A stretch of 64,000 nt of DNA from the NCBI GenBank assembly GCA_963770295.1, contig CAVYPA010000004.1, positions 62,001-126,000 of the forward strand, given 5' to 3'. The stretch comes from AWTP1-13 sp963770295. Its GTDB lineage: Bacteria; Pseudomonadota; Alphaproteobacteria; Rhizobiales; Hyphomicrobiaceae. How positions within the stretch are numbered: the stretch's first letter is position 1; the number at the start of each line of letters is the position of its first letter. The notes beneath the pieces are model-generated. The model worked only from the letters and a program-made list of their open reading frames with translations. It ran no database searches and was not told the origin of the DNA. A program made the translations under genes and the position numbers. Shown one piece after another: positions 53,066-62,481 of the stretch.

Positions 53066-55519
53066 ATGCACAGTTCAGCTCGCGTTCCAGGATCATTGCG
53101 CCGCCCGTTGCAGGACGCGCTCACCGTCGCAGAGACCCTACGACGCGGGCAGGCTCGCGTCGACGTCAACCGAACCAAGCTCGTGACGGCAGCCTGTCTG
53201 CTGGCGGCGTCCCCGACCAGTGTGGCAATCGCCCAAAGTGCGTCGAGCACGAGCCCGCTTCCGCCGCTCAGCGTCGAGGCAAACTCGGCAAAGAAGCGGG
53301 CGGTAAGCTCGGCATCCGCAACGGCGGGAAGCGCCGCACCGACGCCGGCGCCCGAGCCGAGTCCAGAGCAAAAGGCGGCAAGTCCCTACGTCAATCCGGC
53401 GGCACCCTACATGGTCGAGCAGTCGGGTTCGAGCAAGATTACCGAGCCGCTGGCCGACACGCCCAAGACGATCACGGCTATTTCCAAGGAGGTGCTCGAG
53501 GACAAGGCGGTCACTTCGGTGCGCGAACTGGCGCGGCAGACCCCCGGTGTCACGATCGGCTTTGCCGAAGGTGGCAATGCGTTCGGCGATTCCATCTATA
53601 TCCGCGGCTTCAATGCGCGCGGCGATATTTTTGTCGACGGCATGCGTGACCCCGGCAACGCTTCGCGTGAAACCTTCGCCGTCGAGCAGGTCGAGGTCTA
53701 CAAAGGCCCGAGCGGCACCATCGCCGGACGCGGTGTCACCGGGGGGGCCGTCAACCTCATCACCAAGAAGCCGAACGAAGTCTATAATTTCGGCGAAGTG
53801 TCGACCATGTTCGGAACCGATAAGACGGTGCGAACGACGGTCGACCTCAATCAGGTGATCAGCACGGGCCTGGCGGTGCGCGGCACTTTGCTGTTCCATG
53901 ACTCGCACGTTGCCGGGCGCGCCGACGATGTCCAGGATCAGCGCTGGGGCGGACTTCTGGCCGCGACCATCAAGCCAACGGACGCCTTCAAGTTCACGAT
54001 CGACTACTACCGCTTGCGCACCGACGGTGTGCCCGACTTCGGTGTGCCGTTCGATCCGCGCACCCGCCTGCCGGTCACCGAGACGGCTGGCGTTTCCCGC
54101 GACACCTGGTATGGCGAGGCCAGACCCGGCCGCGATTTCATGAGGAACGAGGCGGACATCGTCACCGGTACGGCCGAGTGGAAGGTGACCGATGGCGTCA
54201 AGGTGACGAGCAAGACGCGCGTAGGGCGAACCACCGTGGACTATCTGGCCTCGAGCACGGAGGAGACTTCGATCTCGAACGCCACGCTACCGTCAACCTG
54301 GACGGCGACGGCACATAATGCAAACCGGCTCCAACAGACGGACCTGCTGGCCAACCAAACCGATGTCACCGTCAAATTCACTACCGGGGCGTGGCGGCAT
54401 ACCGTGGTGGCCGGCCTGGAATTGAGCCGCGAGGAGGTAATCCAACAATCCTATCAAAGAAATGGCGCAAACCTGCCGAACCAGCCCGTCAATCTTTTCG
54501 ACCCTCAACCACTTTCGGCCGCCGCCCAGCTCGCGGCTACACCCAATAATTTAACCGCTCCCATCAACCGCAACGTGGACACGGCGGCGGCATATCTCCT
54601 GGATACCATAAAGCTCAACCCGCAGTGGATGATCAATGGTGGGATCAGGCTCGACCACTTCGAGCGCACCGATACCGGCCCCCACCCGGCCGCACCCAAC
54701 GACAACAATGATCCAAATGGTTCGCGCCAAGACACCCTCTTTAATTGGAACGTCGGTATCGTCTACAAACCCCTGCCGATTGCCGCTTTCTATGCTGCTT
54801 ACGCGACGTCTTCCAATCCCGTTGGCCAAGAGCTTGATGCAACGCAAGTCGATTACGGTGGTCTGACCGTATCGCTCTCCGGGCTCAAACCCGAGCAGAA
54901 TACTGCCGTCGAAGTTGGCACCAAGTGGGAGTTGTTCAACCGGCGGTTGCTCGCAACGGCTGCGCTGTTCCAGACGGAGAAGGAGAATGCACGCGAGCCA
55001 AACCCGCTGGGAAATCCCGCGCCGCCGACGTCAACCGGCGCCTTCCGCGTGCGGGGCGTAGAGTTCGGGACCCAGGGTAAGCTCACTGAGCGCTGGAGCA
55101 TATACGGCGGATTGGTGGTGATGGAGGCGGAGGTAACCGACTCATCGAATCCGCGCTATATCGGCCGACGACTCGCCAATATCCCCAACACGCAGTTCAA
55201 CTTGCTAAGCAAATACCAGCTCACCGACAAGCTGACGATCGGTGGCCAGGCTCTCTATTCGAGCGAGGTGTTTGGCGGATTGTTCGCGGCAGGGCAAGTC
55301 GGAACCGCGGCACAGCCGGATGCGTTCAATCGCCTCCCCGAACACTGGCGCTTCGACTTGCTCTCCGAATACAAGTTCGGCGCCAATTTCTCGGCGCAAC
55401 TGAACGTGATCAACATCACCAACGAGCTCTACTATGACTCGCTATACCGCGTCGCCACGCCTTTTGCCTTTCTGGCGCCAGGCCGGGCCGGCTATCTGAC
55501 GCTGAGTTGGAAGTACTAG
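53066..55519 (+). CDS. TonB-dependent siderophore receptor (catecholate Fiu-like)
   Basis: An 817-residue outer-membrane receptor. A leader of about 55 residues ends near SVAIAQS. The plug domain runs from about residue 125: DTPKTITAISKEVLEDKAVT, SVRELARQTPGVTIGFAEGG, IYIRGFNARGDIFVDGMRDP and VEVYKGPSGTIAGRGVTGGA, all typical of Fiu/FcuA-type siderophore receptors. The barrel follows and ends YLTLSWKY with an aromatic last residue, as required for insertion. GAGGGGGATCGT precedes ATG 53066. Downstream lie a PiuC-type dioxygenase and exbBD-tonB, the usual partners. Confidence 0.93.
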   Translation: MHSSARVPGSLRRPLQDALTVAETLRRGQARVDVNRTKLVTAACLLAASPTSVAIAQSASSTSPLPPLSVEANSAKKRAVSSASATAGSAAPTPAPEPSPEQKAASPYVNPAAPYMVEQSGSSKITEPLADTPKTITAISKEVLEDKAVTSVRELARQTPGVTIGFAEGGNAFGDSIYIRGFNARGDIFVDGMRDPGNASRETFAVEQVEVYKGPSGTIAGRGVTGGAVNLITKKPNEVYNFGEVSTMFGTDKTVRTTVDLNQVISTGLAVRGTLLFHDSHVAGRADDVQDQRWGGLLAATIKPTDAFKFTIDYYRLRTDGVPDFGVPFDPRTRLPVTETAGVSRDTWYGEARPGRDFMRNEADIVTGTAEWKVTDGVKVTSKTRVGRTTVDYLASSTEETSISNATLPSTWTATAHNANRLQQTDLLANQTDVTVKFTTGAWRHTVVAGLELSREEVIQQSYQRNGANLPNQPVNLFDPQPLSAAAQLAATPNNLTAPINRNVDTAAAYLLDTIKLNPQWMINGGIRLDHFERTDTGPHPAAPNDNNDPNGSRQDTLFNWNVGIVYKPLPIAAFYAAYATSSNPVGQELDATQVDYGGLTVSLSGLKPEQNTAVEVGTKWELFNRRLLATAALFQTEKENAREPNPLGNPAPPTSTGAFRVRGVEFGTQGKLTERWSIYGGLVVMEAEVTDSSNPRYIGRRLANIPNTQFNLLSKYQLTDKLTIGGQALYSSEVFGGLFAAGQVGTAAQPDAFNRLPEHWRFDLLSEYKFGANFSAQLNVINITNELYYDSLYRVATPFAFLAPGRAGYLTLSWKY

Positions 55520-55557
55520 GAGTTTGCCGATCGGAGTAGTCCCCCGGTCGAAACAAT

Positions 55558-55593
55558 GGGCCTCTGCGCTGGCTTAGACCAGTGCGGAGGCCC
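55558..55593 (+). other. 15-bp hairpin between receptor and dioxygenase genes
   Basis: GGGCCTCTGCGCTGG and CCAGTGCGGAGGCCC form a 15-bp stem, with two G-T pairs, around a 6-base loop. It sits 38 bases after the receptor stop and 21 bases before the dioxygenase start. No T-run follows, so an mRNA-stabilising or expression-balancing role is more likely than termination. Confidence 0.6.
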
Positions 55594-55614
55594 GCATGCT
55601 GCGAGGATTGGGCT

Positions 55615-56298
55615 GTGCTGCTCGCTATCCCACAAGTGCTCAGCAAGGAGCAAGTCAGACACTGCCGCCAGGTCATGGACGCGGCGGAGTGGATCGATGG
55701 GCGCGGCACGGCTGGACCCCAATCCGGCTCGGTCAAGCACAACATGCAATTGCCCGAGGCCTCGCCCGCCGCCGAGCAGCTCGGCGGCATGATCCTGGAG
55801 GCGCTCTCCCGCTCCCCGCTATTCATTTCTGCCGCAATTCCCATGAAAATATTTCCGCCGCTGTTCAACCGCTATGGCGTCGGCCAGCATTTCGGCACCC
55901 ATGTCGACGGGGCAATCCGGGCCGTCCCGGGGACCCCGGTTCGCATTCGCACGGACTTGTCGGTTACCCTATTTTTGGCGGAGCCGGAGGACTATGACGG
56001 TGGCGAATTGGCGATCGAGGACAAATACGGGGTGCACGAGGTGAAGCTGCCGGCCGGCGACATGGTGCTTTACCCCGCGACCAGTTTGCATCACGTCAAC
56101 CCCGTCACCCGGGGCACGCGGATCGCCTCATTTTTTTGGCTGCAGAGCATGATCCGCGACGACGGCGCGCGCTCCTTGCTGTTCGACCTCGACCAGACCA
56201 TCCAGGAGCTTTCGACCGAGCGCGGCGTGGAGGCTGCGGCGTGCGTGCGGCTGACCGGCATTTACCACAACCTGATCCGCTATTGGGCGGACCTTTAA
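55615..56298 (+). CDS. PiuC-type Fe(II)/2-oxoglutarate-dependent dioxygenase (PKHD hydroxylase)
   Basis: A 227-residue non-heme iron oxygenase found beside Fiu-like receptors. GTG 55615 is chosen because family members start at MLLxIPxVLSxEQV. The iron ligands are visible: His and Asp in YGVGQHFGTHVDGAIR, and a distal His in PATSLHHVNPV, with the 2-oxoglutarate Arg in RGTRIASFFW. Length equals PiuC/YbiX. It probably acts in siderophore or iron-stress metabolism; its exact substrate is unknown. Confidence 0.9.
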   Translation: MLLAIPQVLSKEQVRHCRQVMDAAEWIDGRGTAGPQSGSVKHNMQLPEASPAAEQLGGMILEALSRSPLFISAAIPMKIFPPLFNRYGVGQHFGTHVDGAIRAVPGTPVRIRTDLSVTLFLAEPEDYDGGELAIEDKYGVHEVKLPAGDMVLYPATSLHHVNPVTRGTRIASFFWLQSMIRDDGARSLLFDLDQTIQELSTERGVEAAACVRLTGIYHNLIRYWADL

Positions 56299-56445
56299 GG
56301 TAAATGCAGCGGTCTAGGTCGACCTGGCGCGGCCCTGCAAGGGTCGTTGCGAACTTGGAGCAGGCATGTGAAGAGTTGGGCATGCGAAATGCACCCTGGG
56401 CGTAGACAATTGGTCTGCGCGCAGCCAAGCGAGGTATAAAACACT

Positions 56446-57312
56446 TTGAGGCTGGCAAGTGTCCGACGCGGCGTCACGATCGGGCGGCAGGGACGCTTGC
56501 CGGCCCGGCTTGCGTGGCTCACTTTCGCGATCGTCGCCCTCTTGGGGCAGCTGCCCCAACCCGCCGCCTGCCAAGCTGCGCCGCCTGGGGAGGTGCCGGT
56601 CATCGGCAGTGCGCATCTGCCGCGCGACCTGTCGCCGTGGTCGATGTTCATGTCGGCCGACATTGTCGTGCAGTCCGTCATGGTCGGCCTCGTGTTCGCG
56701 TCGCTCGTCACTTGGACCGTATGGCTGGCCAAGAACCTCGAGCTTTGGCTGGCGTCGCGCCGATTGCGCCGGGCGCTCGCTACGCTAGCTGCAGCACGTT
56801 CGCTCGCCGATGCCTATGCCGCGCTCGGCAATCGGCGCGGCGTCGCGCCAGCCCTTGTGCACGCCGCCCGGTTGGAGTTGCGCATGTCCGCCGACCTTCT
56901 GGACAAGGCCGGCATCAAGGAGCGGATCGGCACGCGTCTGGCTCGCCTGGATAGCGCCGCGGGTCGTCACATGAACCGCGGCACCGGCGTGCTCGCCACC
57001 ATTGGGGCTACGGCACCTTTCGTTGGCCTGTTCGGCACCGTCTGGGGCATTATGAACAGCTTCATCGGCATCTCCAAAGCCCAAACGACCAACCTCGCCG
57101 TGGTGGCGCCCGGCATTGCCGAAGCCTTGCTGGCCACGGCAATCGGCCTATTTGCCGCCATTCCGGCGGTCATTATCTACAATCAGTTCGCGCGCTCGCT
57201 CGGCCGCTACCGGGCGCTGGTGGGCGATGCTTCGGCGGAGGTGCTGCGCCTGGTCTCACGCGATCTCGATCGCGGCCAGGCACACGTGGAGCTGGCGAGA
57301 GCGGCGGAGTAG
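56446..57312 (+). CDS. exbB: TonB-system energiser ExbB
   Basis: A 288-residue inner-membrane proton-channel subunit (MotA/TolQ/ExbB family). The N-terminal leader-like segment AWLTFAIVALLGQLPQPAAC is an extension common in alphaproteobacteria. Then come WSMFMSADIVVQSVMVGLVF (helix 1), and GTGVLATIGATAPFVGLFGT then VWGIMNSFIGIS (the conserved helix 2 region) and GIAEALLATAIGLFAAIPAV (helix 3). The best start is uncertain: TTG 56446, or GTG 56459 a few codons on in another frame is not used. It precedes exbD by four bases. Confidence 0.92.
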   Translation: MRLASVRRGVTIGRQGRLPARLAWLTFAIVALLGQLPQPAACQAAPPGEVPVIGSAHLPRDLSPWSMFMSADIVVQSVMVGLVFASLVTWTVWLAKNLELWLASRRLRRALATLAAARSLADAYAALGNRRGVAPALVHAARLELRMSADLLDKAGIKERIGTRLARLDSAAGRHMNRGTGVLATIGATAPFVGLFGTVWGIMNSFIGISKAQTTNLAVVAPGIAEALLATAIGLFAAIPAVIIYNQFARSLGRYRALVGDASAEVLRLVSRDLDRGQAHVELARAAE

Positions 57313-57316
57313 AGGG

Positions 57317-57775
57317 ATGGCGGCGCGCCTCGAGGATGGCGACGATGACAGTGCCGAGCTGCACGAAATCAATGTGACGCCCTTCATCGATGTCATGCTC
57401 GTGCTGCTCATTATTTTCATGGTGGCGGCGCCGCTTTCCACCGTGGATGTCGCCGTCGATATGCCGGTGTCGACGGCTAAGCCGCAACCCCGACCCGAGC
57501 AGCCGCTGTTCCTGACGATCAAGGGTGACTTATCACTGGCGCTCGGCAACAATCCCATTTCTGCCGGGCAGCTGGCCGCGGCACTCGATGCCGCGACCTC
57601 GGCCGACCGCGACAAGCGCATTTTTCTCCGCGCCGACAAGTCGGTTCCCTACGGAGAGCTGACGCGCGTTATGAACCTCTTGCGCGCGGCCGGTTACTTG
57701 AAGGTGGCGCTCGTCGGTCTCGAAGGTGTGGATGGCTCGCCGGCAGCCACGCCGGACCAGGCGCCGCGCCCATGA
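57317..57775 (+). CDS. exbD: TonB-system biopolymer transport protein ExbD
   Basis: A 152-residue inner-membrane partner of ExbB. HEINVTPFIDVMLVLLIIFM then VAAPL is the single membrane helix with the essential proton-carrying Asp near residue 25. The periplasmic domain (FLTIKGDLSLALGNNPISAG; IFLRADKSVPYGELTRVMNL) is standard. AGAGGG precedes ATG 57317. Its stop overlaps the tonB start (ATGA). Confidence 0.93.
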   Translation: MAARLEDGDDDSAELHEINVTPFIDVMLVLLIIFMVAAPLSTVDVAVDMPVSTAKPQPRPEQPLFLTIKGDLSLALGNNPISAGQLAAALDAATSADRDKRIFLRADKSVPYGELTRVMNLLRAAGYLKVALVGLEGVDGSPAATPDQAPRP

Positions 57776-58587
57776 GTGTGGGCGCCGACATGCTCGAGCC
57801 GCGCCGCGTCTTCATCGCGCGCTGGTTCGGCGCGGCGATCCTGATCGTCGCCGCGCATATCGGCTGCACGGCGTTGGCGCTCATGCACTGGCAGGAGCAA
57901 GAGGTTGCCGACGCGGCCGCCGGCGCGATGCTGGTGGACATGGTACCGGCGCCCGCCGTGCCGCTCGATTTACCCGATGTCGCCCATGGCCCGCTCGTCG
58001 AAGAGGCGATGCTGGCCCCGCCGCCGACGCCCGAACGCAAGGATGTCCCCGTCCCCGAGGAGCAGCCCAAGCTCGAACCGGCGCCGTTGGCGCCCGAGCC
58101 CGAAGTTGCGCTGCCGATCGAGACGCCCGTAGAGCCGGACAAGCCGAAGCAAGAAGAAATCAAAGAAGAGGTGAAAGAGAAGGTCGAGACACAAGAATTG
58201 GCCGCCCCATTGACCATGGCGCCGCCCAAGGTCGAGCCTAGTAAGGAACCGACGCCGGTCGCGCCTGCCGCCGGTCATTCCTCCGAGCGCGTGAAGCGGG
58301 TCGAAGCAAGCTGGCAGAAGGCGCTCGTTTCTCATCTCAACCGCTTCAAGCGCTATCCGGACGGCGCCCGCGCGCGCGGTTCTCAGGGCTCGGTATTGGT
58401 GGAGTTTACGATCGATCGATCCGGCAACGTCGTGGCCTCGCGCGTGCTGCGCCATTCCGGCTCGAGTTTGCTCGACGAGGAGGCCATCGCGGTGCTGCAG
58501 CGCGCTAGCCCCCTGCCCGGCCCGCCTGCAGAGATGACCGGCGAGCTCTTTCCGCTCACCTTACCCATTCAGTTCCGCATAAAATAA
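57772..58587 (+). CDS. tonB: Energy transducer TonB
   Basis: A 271-residue protein that couples the ExbBD motor to outer-membrane receptors. It has an N-terminal membrane anchor (WFGAAILIVAAHIGCTALAL), a long Pro/Glu/Lys-rich spacer (residues 60-165; EEIKEEVKEKVETQE), and the C-terminal TonB domain: LVSHLNRFKRYPDGARARGS, then GSVLVEFTIDRSGNVVASRV and a final LPIQFRIK. The Y-P after the helix is conserved in the family. The start overlaps the exbD stop. An IS630 element begins ten bases after its stop. Confidence 0.93.
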   Translation: MSVGADMLEPRRVFIARWFGAAILIVAAHIGCTALALMHWQEQEVADAAAGAMLVDMVPAPAVPLDLPDVAHGPLVEEAMLAPPPTPERKDVPVPEEQPKLEPAPLAPEPEVALPIETPVEPDKPKQEEIKEEVKEKVETQELAAPLTMAPPKVEPSKEPTPVAPAAGHSSERVKRVEASWQKALVSHLNRFKRYPDGARARGSQGSVLVEFTIDRSGNVVASRVLRHSGSSLLDEEAIAVLQRASPLPGPPAEMTGELFPLTLPIQFRIK

Positions 58588-58596
58588 GCGCAAAGC

Positions 58597-59824
58597 TAGT
58601 GGCCTGTACTACTTAAATTGAGCTATTGCATCTCGTCGCGAACACTGATTCTTGAACGGTCGCGGATATCCGACAAGGGGGCGCGACATGGTCAACAAGA
58701 AATTTGTCGTCAAGCTCAGCGGCGAAGAGCGCGAGCGATTGCGTGAGGTGATCTCAAGGGGCAAGGCCAAGGCAAAGAGCATTCTGAAGGCGCGCATTCT
58801 GCTGAAAGCGGATCAGGGCTGGGCGGATGGAGAGATCTGCCAAGCGCTCGACACCAACATTTCGATGGTGGCTCGCGTTCGCGAAACGCTGGTGAACGAA
58901 GGGCTCGACGCGGTGCTCACCCGCAAGAAGCGCGAGACGCCGCCGATTGAGCCCATCTTCGATGGCAAGCGCCAAGCCCAGCTCATCGCACTGGCCTGCT
59001 CCAAGCCGCCGGCCGGCCGCGCGCGCTGGACGGTCCGCCTCTTGGCCGAACACGTCGTCGAACGTAAAATCGTCGAGAGCGCCCACTTCAATACGGTCGC
59101 CCGGGCACTAAAAAAAACGCCATCAAACCGCACCTGAAGGAATACTGGGTCATCCCGCCCAAAGCCAACGCGGCATTTGTCGCTGCGATGGAGGACGTGC
59201 TCGAGGTCTATACCCGCCCGCACGATGCGGCCCGGCCGCTCGTGTGCTTGGACGAGACATCCAAGCAACTTGTCACAGAAACTCGAACACCGCTACCCGC
59301 TCGGCCCGGCCGACCGGCACGGTACGACTACGAATACGAACGCAACGGCACCGCCAGCCTGTTCATGCTGTTTGCCCCGCTCGAAGGTTGGCGAGAAGTC
59401 AAGGTCACCGAGCGGCGCACGGCCATTGACTACGCGCAGGTCCTCAAGGAGCTGAGCGATCTCCATTTCCCCAAGGCCGAGAAGATCGTTCTCGTGCAGG
59501 ACAACCTCAACACTCACAACCCAGCCTCACTCTACGAGGCATTTACCGCCTTGGAGGCGCGGCGCCTCGTCGAGCGCTTCGAATGGCACTACACGCCCAA
59601 GCACGGCAGCTGGCTCAATATGGCCGAGTCCGAGCTTGCTATCCTGTCCAATCAATGTCTCGATCGGCGTATCGCGGACCCGCGCAGCCTCCGGCGACAG
59701 GTTGCCGCCTGGCTCCTCGAGCGCAACACTTACAATGTCAAAGCTAACTGGCGCTTTACAGCCGCCGATGCCCGCATCAAGCTTAAGAGCCTCTACCCGG
59801 CACTTTAATTGATTCAGGCCACTA
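58597..59824. mobile_element. IS630-family insertion sequence
   Basis: The element of about 1.2 kb is bounded by TA on both sides (58597 and 59823), the target duplication of IS630. The ends are inverted: GTGGCCTGTACTACTTAAAT on the left pairs with ATTGATTCAGGCCAC on the right. It carries one transposase split by a frameshift. It lies between the ends of tonB and coxG. Confidence 0.88.
58689..59808 (+). CDS. IS630-family transposase, split by a frameshift at an A-run
   Basis: The transposase starts MVNKKFVVKLSGEERERLRE with the helix-turn-helix WADGEICQALDTNISMVARV, and continues to LLAEHVVERKIVESAHFNTV then ARALKKT, where the frame ends. The remaining part, from IKPHLKEYWVIPPKANAAF through VCLDETSKQL (first Asp), VLVQDNLNTHNP (second Asp) and YTPKHGSWLNMAESELAIL (Glu), is in another frame. 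The switch lies in a run of eight A at 59110-59117. The catalytic set is complete, so either one A was lost or the frames are joined by slippage at the A-run. Confidence 0.85.
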
Positions 59825-60385
59825 GGGGCGCGCTTCGCGATCCTTCTGTTTGCCGAACCAACGCTTGAACCAGCCCAATTTTTTTCCGGGCGCGGCGACG
59901 GCCGTGGCCGCTTGGACGTCCGCTGCCGCAACCGGGGACGGTGCCGGTCCCCCCACGAGCGTGCTGAATTTTTCAAAGAACTCGTCGGCCAGTTTCTTGG
60001 AGGTGGAATTGATCAGGCGGCCGCCGAGTTGCGCCAGCTTGCCACCGACATCGGCTTTGACGTCATAGCGCATTAACGTGCCGCCTCCGTCGTCGCGAAG
60101 CGCGACGTTGGCGCCACCCTTGGCATAGCCGGCGACGCCGCCGCTGCCTTCACCGGCGATGCGGTAGCTGGTGGGAGGGTCGAGGTCCGATAATCTGACC
60201 TTGCCGTTGAAGGTGGCGCGCACGGGTCCAATCTGCAGCTTCACGCGCGCCGTCATCTCGGTTGGAGACTGCATCTCGAGCGCTTCGCAGCCGGGGATAC
60301 ATTGGCGCAGGATCTCGGGGTCGTTGAGAGCCGCCCATACGGTCGCTCGGCTTGCCGCGATGCGGCGCTCACCGCTCATGTCCAT
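59822..60385 (-). CDS. coxG: CO dehydrogenase maturation protein CoxG (SRPBCC fold)
   Basis: A 187-residue CoxG protein with an SRPBCC domain: DMSGERRIAASRATVWAALN then DPEILRQCIPGCEALEM, ending KKLADEFFEKFSTLVG, and a C-terminal basic/aromatic tail (LGWFKRWFGKQ) that can hold it at the membrane. CoxG helps recruit CO dehydrogenase to the membrane in Oligotropha-type systems. ATG 60385 is chosen; it overlaps the coxF end by 17 bases. The stop TAG lies exactly on the TA of the IS630 insertion. Confidence 0.88.
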   Translation of the reverse strand: MDMSGERRIAASRATVWAALNDPEILRQCIPGCEALEMQSPTEMTARVKLQIGPVRATFNGKVRLSDLDPPTSYRIAGEGSGGVAGYAKGGANVALRDDGGGTLMRYDVKADVGGKLAQLGGRLINSTSKKLADEFFEKFSTLVGGPAPSPVAAADVQAATAVAAPGKKLGWFKRWFGKQKDREARP

Positions 60386-61259
60386 GCGAGCTCTCCTTCG
60401 CTGCCATTGTGTACTCGGCTGGGGATCCGGCCGTGCTCGCCGCGGCAAGGCGATGCCCCCGGCGGCGATACTCGACGACCTGCGCCAGGATCGAAAGGGC
60501 GATTTCTTCCGGCGTCACGGCGCCGATATCGAGACCGGCCGTACAATGCACCGCCGCCAGGCGCTCCTGGGGGAAGCCCTTGGCGGCAAAGGCGCTTCGC
60601 AAAGCGGCGGCTTTGCGGCGCGAGCCGACGAAGGCGACGTAGCAGGCACAACTCGAGAGCGCTGCCGCCAGGGCGGTCTCATCGCCCTGTCCCTGCGTGG
60701 CCACCACGACATAGCGCTCCGCTGCCGGCAGCGCGGCCAGATCATAGCCGCTGACGACGCGGTCGGGCAGCGTCAATTTTATCTGCTCCTCGCTCGCCCC
60801 CGCGCTGGCAACCGCAAACCCCAAGGCTTTACCGAATTGGGCGAGCGCGATTGCCACCGGGCTGGCGCCGCAGATCAAGAGCTCGGGTCCGGGCAAGATG
60901 GGCTCCACGAAGATGTCCATGCTGCCCCGGCTCGGGCACATGTTCCGCGCGAATTCCACGCCGGCTTTGGCTTGGCCGGGCACCACGCCGAGGTCCAAAA
61001 GCGCGTCCTCGGGCTGCACGGAAATGAGGCGGGGACGACCGTCGCGCAAGGCGGCGCGCGCCGCCGCCAATACCGCGGCCCGCGCGCAACCACCCCCGAT
61101 CCAGCCTGCCGATAGGGACCCGTCGGCGCGGATCAGCGCCTTGGCGCCGGCCTTGGCGGCGGTGAGGGCCACGGTACGCACGACGGTGGCGACGGCAAAC
61201 GGCTCACCGGCTGCCTTCATTGCCTTCAGTTCATCGATGAGGTCGAGCGGGTGCTGCAT
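60369..61259 (-). CDS. coxF: XdhC/CoxI-family maturation factor CoxF
   Basis: A 296-residue XdhC-type protein that helps insert or sulfurate the molybdenum cofactor. It has the N-terminal XdhC_CoxI domain (AVATVVRTVALTAAKAGAKA; AGWIGGGCARAAVLAAARAA with the conserved Cys) and the C-terminal Rossmann domain (ELLICGASPVAIALAQFGKA; VGSRRKAAAL; CTAGLDIGAVTPEEIALSIL). Both CoxF and CoxI have this form; the name CoxF follows from the coxL-D-E-F-G order. ATG 61259 is chosen. Confidence 0.88.
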   Translation of the reverse strand: MQHPLDLIDELKAMKAAGEPFAVATVVRTVALTAAKAGAKALIRADGSLSAGWIGGGCARAAVLAAARAALRDGRPRLISVQPEDALLDLGVVPGQAKAGVEFARNMCPSRGSMDIFVEPILPGPELLICGASPVAIALAQFGKALGFAVASAGASEEQIKLTLPDRVVSGYDLAALPAAERYVVVATQGQGDETALAAALSSCACYVAFVGSRRKAAALRSAFAAKGFPQERLAAVHCTAGLDIGAVTPEEIALSILAQVVEYRRRGHRLAAASTAGSPAEYTMAAKESSHGHER

Positions 61260-61272
61260 GGATCGACCGAGC

Positions 61273-62481
61273 CTAGAGGCGTGCCAGATAGGGTTCGAGG
61301 GCGGCCAAAGATTTGAGATTGTGGGCCGGGGCGAACAAATCGACGTAGGGTAGCGCCGCCTGCATGCCCTGCGCGATCGGCGCATAACCCTCCCACCCGA
61401 GCATGGGGTTGAGCCAAACGATGCGCCGGCAGCGCCGCTTGAGCTGACGCATTTCGGTGGCAAGGGCCGCTGGCGTGCCCGTGTCGTAACCATCCGAGAT
61501 GATCAGGACGCAGGTGCGCGAATGAATAACGCGGGAGGCGTGCCAGCGGTTGAAGGCGGCCAGGCTTTCGCCGATGCGTGTGCCGCCGCCGGCACCTTGC
61601 GCCAACAGCGACAGTCGCTCAAGCGCGCGCCCAACGTGTTTTTCGCGCAGGGCTGCCGAGACGTGGGCGAGCCGCGTATGGAACAGGAACGCGTCCGCCT
61701 CGCGGAAATGGTCAAGCACGCCGTGTATGAAGCGCACGAACACGCTGGTGTAGAGGTTCATGGAGCCCGAGACGTCGAGCAGGACCACCAGTCGCAACGG
61801 CTTTAGCTTCCGGCTGCGCCACATCAGATCGATGGGCACGCCGCCGTGGCAGATGTTGCGACGGATGGTGCGACGCATGTCGAGGCGGGCACCCTTTGCA
61901 CGCGCGTGCTGGCGCCGGGTAAGCCGCCAGCGCATCTTGCTGGCGAGGCGCGCCGCCAGCGCGTGGGTCTCGGCAATGGCTTGCGGATCGGCGATCTTGC
62001 GGAAGTCCGTCTCGGCGAGATGCTCGGCGCGGGAGGCGCCCTCCATGCGGCCGACCCCATCCTGAGGCTTCTCCAAGGCGCCGGGATCGTTGCCGGCTAT
62101 CAGCTCGCCGATCCCGTTGGCCGCTGTCGGTGGCCCTTCGGGACCCGCGGGCGGACGTGGCCTCGCCGTGCCCTGAGCCCGCGCATGCGGGCTCATTCTG
62201 AGAAGGCGCCGCGTCGCCCGATCCAGCCAGTAGGCATTGAAAATGCCGTCGAACTTGTCCCAGTCGGAACGCCGCGCGCAAAACAAGCTCTTCAGTGCCG
62301 CGCGCAGCGTGCCGGCTCGCCTGGCCGCATCGCTGGCCAGCACGCGCGCCGCATCTTCGCTTTCCTTGAGGCCGATGGTGAAGGCATTGCGGCGCAGCAC
62401 CTGCGTGAAGTGCACCAGGCGGCTCAGCGCGAGTTCGCTCAGGCAGGGCGCGTCGACAACCTTGTGCTGCTCGCTGCCCAT
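61273..62481 (-). CDS. coxE: VWA-domain maturation protein CoxE
   Basis: A 402-residue protein with a C-terminal von Willebrand A domain. LVVLLDVSGSMNLYTSVFVR is the metal-binding DxSxS motif and LIISDGYDTGTPAAL the distal acidic site. The N-terminal half (LVHFTQVLRRNAFTIGLKES) is the CoxE-specific helical part. With the MoxR ATPase CoxD it assembles the Mo/Cu centre of CO dehydrogenase. Its ATG shares one base with the coxD stop, so they are coupled. Confidence 0.92.
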   Translation of the reverse strand: MGSEQHKVVDAPCLSELALSRLVHFTQVLRRNAFTIGLKESEDAARVLASDAARRAGTLRAALKSLFCARRSDWDKFDGIFNAYWLDRATRRLLRMSPHARAQGTARPRPPAGPEGPPTAANGIGELIAGNDPGALEKPQDGVGRMEGASRAEHLAETDFRKIADPQAIAETHALAARLASKMRWRLTRRQHARAKGARLDMRRTIRRNICHGGVPIDLMWRSRKLKPLRLVVLLDVSGSMNLYTSVFVRFIHGVLDHFREADAFLFHTRLAHVSAALREKHVGRALERLSLLAQGAGGGTRIGESLAAFNRWHASRVIHSRTCVLIISDGYDTGTPAALATEMRQLKRRCRRIVWLNPMLGWEGYAPIAQGMQAALPYVDLFAPAHNLKSLAALEPYLARL

